From positions 1-6,423 of the forward strand of contig JAEYVN010000373.1 in NCBI GenBank assembly GCA_023431725.1: DNA of 6,423 nt, written 5' to 3'. Made by a program: the position numbers and the translations under genes. The notes beneath the pieces were generated by a model. That model did no database searches. It was not told where the DNA came from and worked only from the letters and a program-made list of their open reading frames with translations. The first letter of the stretch is position 1. Each line of letters starts with the position of its first letter. Positions 5,550 to 6,423 of the stretch are shown here, piece by piece. The stretch is from Pseudomonadota bacterium (GTDB taxonomy: Bacteria > Pseudomonadota > Alphaproteobacteria > Rhizobiales > Xanthobacteraceae).

Positions 5550-5580
5550 CGGAATGCGCGGCTGCGGGCCGTGCATTCCG
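5550..5580 (+). other. strong 13-bp intra-operon hairpin
   Basis: CGGAATGC (5550-5557) pairs perfectly with GCATTCCG (5573-5580). The stem continues through a G5558-T5572 wobble and CGGC/GCCG (5559-5562, 5568-5571) to a five-base loop. There is no T-run after it, so it is not a standard terminator. It lies 14 bases after the rhodanese stop codon and 26 bases before the binding-protein start. In this place such stems commonly stabilise or separate the message of the abundant binding protein, by stopping exonucleases or marking a processing end. Confidence 0.7.
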
Positions 5581-5606
5581 GCGCATGACGAATGAGGGGA
5601 ATTTCT

Positions 5607-6423
5607 ATGACCGATCCGATTTCCGGACGCATGCAGGGCTGTGCCTGCGGCGTCGATCATGACACCAGCATTGTTTGCGAAGGCACCAGCGAAGGCGGCC
5701 TCAAACGGCGCGTAGAAACGGCGGTGCTGCGCGCCGCCTTTCCGGATACGATGACGCGCCGCGCCATGCTGTCGGCCGTTGGCAGCGCAACGTTGACCGC
5801 TGCCCTGTCGCAGATCTTCCCGATCGCGACGGCGACGGAGGCTTTTGCGCAATCCGGTCCGCTGGAAAAGACCAAGCTTGCGGTCGGCTTCATTCCCATC
5901 ACCTGCGCAACACCGATCATCATGGCGCATCCGCTCGGCTTCTATTCCAAACAGAAGCTCGAGGTCGACGTCGTCAAGACCGCCGGCTGGGCCGTGGTCC
6001 GCGACAAGACCATCAACAAGGAATACGACGCCGCGCACATGCTGGCGCCGATGCCGATCGCGATTTCGATGGGACTGGGCTCGACCCCGACGCCGTTCAC
6101 CGTCCCTGCGATCGAGAATGTGAACGGCCAGGCGATTTGCCTCGCGACGAAGTTCAAGGACCAGCGCGATCCAAAGACCTGGAAGGGCATGAAATTCGCC
6201 ATTCCATTCGACTATTCGAACCACAATTATCTCTTGCGCTATTACCTCGCCGAACACGGCATCGACCCGGACACCGATGTGCAATTGCGCGTCGTGCCGC
6301 CGCCGGAAATGGTCGCCAATCTGCGCGCCGGCAATGTCGACGGTTTCCTCGCGCCTGATAATATCGTGCAGCGCGCGGTGTTCGATGGCATCGGCTTCAT
6401 CCATATCCTGTCCAAGGAAATCT
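5607..6423 (+). CDS. Tat-exported ABC transporter substrate-binding protein (NrtA/CmpA/SsuA-like), 3' end missing
   Basis: The frame is open from ATG 5607 to the window end (272 codons). GAGGGG (5594-5599) precedes the start by seven bases. Residues 49-82 form a twin-arginine signal: M-T-R-R-A-M-L, then a hydrophobic stretch (about 55-72), then AFA before Q82, the likely cleavage point. The mature part opens with KLAVGFIPITCATPIIMAHP and GFYSKQKLEVDVVKTAGWAV, then has DAAHMLAPMPIAISMGLG and later MVANLRAGNVDGFLAPDN. These are the landmarks of periplasmic proteins for nitrate, bicarbonate, sulfonate and similar solutes. Ahead of the Tat motif is an unusual 48-residue leader with C-A-C-G-V-D-H (12-18) and C24. 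It follows the rhodanese gene after 70 bases. Permease and ATPase genes would be expected beyond the window. The ligand is not readable; sulfonate or another sulfur compound is inferred from the neighbours. Confidence 0.9.
   Translation, partial: MTDPISGRMQGCACGVDHDTSIVCEGTSEGGLKRRVETAVLRAAFPDTMTRRAMLSAVGSATLTAALSQIFPIATATEAFAQSGPLEKTKLAVGFIPITCATPIIMAHPLGFYSKQKLEVDVVKTAGWAVVRDKTINKEYDAAHMLAPMPIAISMGLGSTPTPFTVPAIENVNGQAICLATKFKDQRDPKTWKGMKFAIPFDYSNHNYLLRYYLAEHGIDPDTDVQLRVVPPPEMVANLRAGNVDGFLAPDNIVQRAVFDGIGFIHILSKEI

Noticed and set aside
5547..6404. 285-codon frame on the minus strand opposite the binding-protein gene
   Set aside because: Its composition (runs of R, D and H) is that of an antisense shadow, and the plus strand encodes a clear Tat-exported binding protein.
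1..6423. CRISPR array, insertion sequence or phage genes
   Set aside because: No spaced direct repeats, terminal inverted repeats, transposase, integrase or phage-like protein were found.

Overview
The window looks like chromosomal DNA from an alphaproteobacterium of the order Hyphomicrobiales, probably near Bradyrhizobium, Afipia or Rhodopseudomonas. This rests on the GC-rich third codon positions, the style of the tRNA-Trp and the small Rhizobiales-type proteins. It is a judgement from composition and family resemblance, not a database match.

Left part (1-1900), a mixed housekeeping region. It starts inside a gene for an SGNH-hydrolase-like protein whose 5' end lies before the window. A strong GC hairpin follows, then a complete tRNA-Trp (anticodon CCA, CCA end encoded). 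After about 285 bases with no convincing gene come a 56-residue two-helix membrane protein and a 60-residue helical, charged protein. SecE, often found next to tRNA-Trp, is absent here.

Right part (1924-6423), one apparent functional unit. A TetR-family regulator is on the minus strand. A 301-base intergenic region separates it from a plus-strand gene series: an OsmC-family protein, an acyl-CoA-dehydrogenase-fold flavoprotein, a tandem-domain rhodanese (sulfurtransferase), and a Tat-exported NrtA/CmpA/SsuA-type ABC substrate-binding protein cut by the window end. All four genes point the same way, with gaps of 39, 57 and 70 bases, and the three downstream starts in the region's best-supported cases have clear ribosome binding sites.

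The intergenic region is dense with signals. It holds a well-spaced sigma-54 (-24/-12) promoter, a 36-base palindrome just downstream that would overlap the transcription start (candidate TetR operator), and a perfect 7+7 dyad about 150 bases upstream, where a sigma-54 activator would bind. Inside the operon, a 13-bp stem lies just before the binding-protein gene, and a duplicated CA-rich/Shine-Dalgarno element lies before the rhodanese gene.

Working hypothesis (inference): this is a nutrient-scavenging module, most plausibly for an organosulfur compound. The substrate would be imported by the ABC system, oxidised by the flavoprotein, and its sulfane sulfur handled by the rhodanese, with OsmC protecting against peroxides or acting on a thiol intermediate. 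Control would combine a sigma-54 activator with TetR repression. The substrate cannot be read from the sequence.
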